DNA from: Colias croceus
Lineage: Eukaryota > Arthropoda > Insecta > Lepidoptera > Pieridae
Reading direction: 5' to 3'
Length of the DNA: 64,000 bases
Assembly (NCBI RefSeq): GCF_905220415.1
Contig: NC_059542.1
Location: forward strand, 8,990,001-9,054,000
Shown one piece after another: positions 60,822 to 64,000 of the stretch. Every line of letters begins with the position of its first letter. The first letter of the stretch is position 1. The notes below the pieces were generated by a model. It was not told the origin of the DNA and did not search any database. It saw only the letters and a program-made list of their open reading frames with translations. A program made the position numbers and the translations under genes.

Positions 60822-63800
60822 TATAAAATATTAGAGTTTATTATTCGGTGTAAATGATTGCATTTCCTTCTATTTGTAAAATTCGTTTAGCTTCACTAAC
60901 TTTATAATCTTTTAACACCCTCGCGCTCGGTGCAAAGGTAGAAGACAGGCCGATAATGGAAAAGTTAGTTTAATCTGGAACACGTTTGCAACTGCCAAAC
61001 TTTCTCTAAGCCACTTATAGATTGGGATTCAGAAACTTTGCTGTTTTGTGTTAAGTGTTGAGTATCGTTGTAATTGAACCAATGATAAATGCTCTAATTC
61101 TATTGGAAACTGATTGAAATAAACTATAGTTGTAATGTTTATTAAGTAACTACGTTAGTTTACGTATGCACTCAACAAAACTAATTAAAGTAGAACTATC
61201 AATTACACAAAGTTTGAAACATGCCAACCCTTGTTATAAATTTTCTCAACCAGTGTAGTAAAATAGTATGCACTTGTAAGTTTTCACTCACCATTCTATG
61301 CACATGTGCAAACATGTTTTTTTAGCTCGTTGTTGAATGTAATGACGTCAATGGTAATCTCTTTTGTGAACCCGTGTGACTTTTCGAATAGAATTGGGTT
61401 GTCTAACGAACCATGGAAAATGTTATGAAAATCATGCAACCCTCTGCATGGATTTTTTAGTGAAAAAGGAGCACACCGCTTTTTCAAAGCGAATGTAGGT
61501 TTTATGAACAAATACGTAGTTAATATATAGGCATTTATTTTAAATTCATTTAAAATGTTTTAAAGTCGTCGCTTATAACTAAATCGACAACTTTGCTTGA
61601 CTTCAACAAACTCTAAATGAGTTTTAATTAAATTCTCTTTCAAGATTGAAAACAGATTTTGCTAAATGAAATACCGTATCAGGTAGACGGGAACGGTTTC
61701 AAACAGGAATTTTAAAAGGTCCTGTTTATTTCTCGTCTGTGCCTTTCAAAAACTATTGACATTTCAAAGCCTCTTTGTGCTCATTCAAATTGAACGCTAA
61801 GTCAATTTACTCATTCACCTCTCAATCCATTGAAACAGATGAAATCGAGAGTGCGCTCGAATCAATCAATGCAGGTATTGTTTACAGCATTTGTTTGTTG
61901 TTAAACAAAACACTGTTTACAATAGATTCGATGATGCTTTTGTTGGCTGCGCCGTCAAATGATCAGTCATTATTACGTCACCCGAATTCTTGGCTAATCA
62001 TAGATTATTATCTGATATCTGGATTGTTGTGTGGCGTAACGTGGCTTTTGTTATCGATGAGTATGTTTGTGTGCAATTATCGGCTATTGTTTTTTAAGCC
62101 TTTTTAATTGCATTGATAAATAGGCGCACGGCGACTGGTTTATTGAATTATAATGGCTAATCGGCGTACGTAGGTTGACGTAATGAAGTGTGCAATCTTC
62201 AAGTTGTTCTATATCGATCGGTTATATCGGTCGTTTCTTTTTCTTCGACTATATCTTTAAGTGGAAAACAATCTTATTGTACATTGATTTATTGTTATAT
62301 ATTTCAATCTTTCATTAACCCAAATAATAGTGCCAATTCGATTGTTCTTATTAATCAGATATTTCGTCTAGTTTTAATGTTGCCAAAAATGTGTTTACTC
62401 TATATAAACACTTCTGTAACTCGCTCTGAATCTCCCAAGCAGTTTATTTTTGTTCGGTTTATTTTACTGTCGTTAACTGTTTCCTTTCAGATTTATTTTT
62501 GGTTTCTTGCAGTCCACTTTTACATCGCTTCAACATAATTAAAATCAATATTTTTATATTTTTGATGATAAATGGAATGCAGGAACGATGATTTCTAATT
62601 TTAAAATGATTATTAATTTGTGGTTATGTTTAATATTATGGTGTAAAAAATGTACCTATATGAAAATTTTGGAAGTTTAAAATAGAATGCTTAGCTGAAT
62701 ATATAGTTAAGTCTACCTATATAAATTGTATGTCGCTTTTTGAAATATTGGTTACTATTTTTGTTAAACTACAAGGTATATTAAACCTCAATGCCACATT
62801 ATATGTATAACTGTTCCAATTGCCAATCCATACTTCCATCTAGCCCGGTTAATTACAATAGTTAATTAAACAGCGTTGATTAACTAACGCAAAAGCTTGT
62901 AACATTAATTAGAAATAATTCTAGATTAGTGTCACTGAAAGGCATCCGTGTGGGCCGGCATATCGCACGATATAGTCTACATTATCAACGCTCTAGATAT
63001 CAGCAAACTCAAAATATTTGGACTCCGACGTGTGACCCAGTTAGTGGGACGCATTAAAACAATATTAGCAAAGTTTTATGATAATACATTCACCTAGCTA
63101 TTGTTTAAGCGTCTTGTTCGGTATGTAGTTCAAGTAATTGAATTTTAGAAGCTGTATCCGATTTTACCTTGGTCTTAATCGTTGGTAACTAAGTGGTGTA
63201 TATTTTTAATGTAGCCTAGTAATTTGTTTGCACACATTCAGAAAATAATGTTTAAAGGAGAAAAACTCAGTATTCAAGTCTAAATACCATATTTTTTTGG
63301 AAAATACAGATTCATTCACAAAAAGAGGTCAAGTGATAGTCATAGCAAATTCTTATTAATTTCCTTAAAATAGTTTTTGGTATTGAACAAATTTCGTGAG
63401 TATAAAATTTCCCACTGGGATCCTTTGAAAGGTCTGATTTTCGAAGTTCTTTTTTACTAGCGACAAGATCTTTTCAACTTTTCAAGTTTTTCGGGACTAG
63501 GGGAAGTTGCTGACAAAGGCCCTTTTATTTTTTACAGGAAAATAAATTTGCATTTCGTTAATTTCGTCTGAGCAACTAATCATGGTTCTTTTGTCGTTTT
63601 TGTCATGAATTCATAATTATACTGCTAAGAAATCATTAGATACTGATGAGTGAGAATTTTTAGACCAGGTTACATTACTATTATAATTGGCTATTACCTA
63701 CTATACTGTAAAAGAGTAATAAATAGAGTACATAAAGTAGTAAACAGTAAATATACTTTCCTTTGTGATCTTTTGTAATGTAATCTTTTACTCGGCCAAA

Positions 63801-64000
63801 TGGTAAAAAGTATTAGCAAAGCAGGAAAACTAATCACACAGACAGTTGAACAAAATAGACGTGTACTTGCTCAATAAATAATGGACCTCAATTTGCGATT
63901 CGTCTTACTAATCAATAGCGAAACATCTTACTTATATTACCAACGTGATCAGCGCAGATATACGGCTGATGACTTCAACCTCTGCACAGACAATCAAATC
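60822..64000. other. Intron sequence to window end, nothing recognised
   Basis: Two longer AT-rich frames on the plus strand (61775-62107, 110 codons; 62188-62538, 116 codons) are rich in Leu, Ile, Phe and Ser but have no domain or exon signals, and the second starts at an unremarkable ATG. A good acceptor-like TTTCCTTTCAG at about 62480-62490 leads into sequence that is not kinase-like. No repeats recognised. Confidence 0.5.

Larger units (their letters stand above)
5343..64000 (+). other. First intron of the TESK-type kinase gene, at least 58 kb
   Basis: The donor GTAAGT at 5343-5348 is consensus. I looked downstream for a phase-0 acceptor followed by the expected beta3 segment of a TESK kinase (VMVLKMN-like with the ATP lysine) and did not find one. 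Every longer open frame after 5343 lacks a recognisable domain or overlaps repeats. The simplest reading is one giant intron extending past the window. It would host a sense-strand tRNA, many transposons and two recursive-splicing candidates. A gene end or a missed short exon cannot be excluded without RNA data. Confidence 0.65.

Noticed and set aside
61775..62538. Two plus-strand frames of 110 and 116 codons
   Set aside because: Leu/Ile/Phe/Ser-rich, as expected from AT-rich DNA; no domain, no kinase similarity, no convincing exon borders or leader.
62440..62540. TTTCCTTTCAG acceptor as the start of kinase exon 2
   Set aside because: The downstream frame is not kinase-like and stops after about 16 codons.
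5343..64000. Conserved insect microRNA precursors
   Set aside because: I looked by eye for seeds of common families (let-7, bantam, miR-1, miR-7, miR-8, miR-9, miR-10, miR-34, miR-184) and found none; a folding scan was not possible.

Overview
This window looks like nuclear DNA from a moth or butterfly (Lepidoptera). It is AT-rich, has almost no long open frames, and is full of repeats typical of that order: Helitron-like Lep1-type elements, an RTE-type 3' tail with a GAT tail, a tRNA-derived SINE, and the CCGACTTCAAA-ended repeat. It also carries an intact-looking CR1-type retrotransposon and a canonical animal tRNA-Lys(CTT). No species can be named from the sequence alone.

Layout. Positions 1 to about 3450 hold, on the minus strand, the 5' part of a CR1-clade non-LTR retrotransposon. 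ORF1 has a PHD finger, a coiled coil and an FP25K-like C-terminal domain. ORF2 has an AP-endonuclease and a reverse transcriptase, is open for 730 codons, and leaves the window just after the YADD box. Positions 3450-4980 form the upstream region and 5' leader of the one host protein gene seen, with a CpG-rich patch, a 40-nt dyad and several upstream ORFs. Positions 4983-5342 are its first coding exon, 120 codons ending in the glycine-rich loop of a TESK-type protein kinase (Drosophila ortholog centre divider, cdi), followed by a consensus GTAAGT donor.

No further exon of this kinase is recognisable, so 5343-64000 is best read as one first intron longer than 58 kb. It contains a sense-strand tRNA-Lys gene (7379-7451), about 14 Helitron-like copies in at least five families concentrated in 6.5-33 kb, two nearly identical RTE 3' tails, two copies of the CCGACTTCAAA repeat (one with a 127-bp, one-mismatch foldback), a SINE nested in a Lep1 copy and an RTE tail nested in a Helitron (both with 11-bp target-site duplications), and a decayed transposase-like fragment. 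From about 33 kb to the end the DNA is complex and repeat-poor, with a few CpG-rich patches and short perfect dyads.

The most interesting host signals are two zero-length-exon (recursive splicing) candidates at 42484/42485 and 59780/59781, the long foldback in the sense strand of a host intron, and three CpG-rich patches that could be alternative promoters. I found no CRISPR array, operon or new enzyme system; almost everything after 5.3 kb is non-coding.
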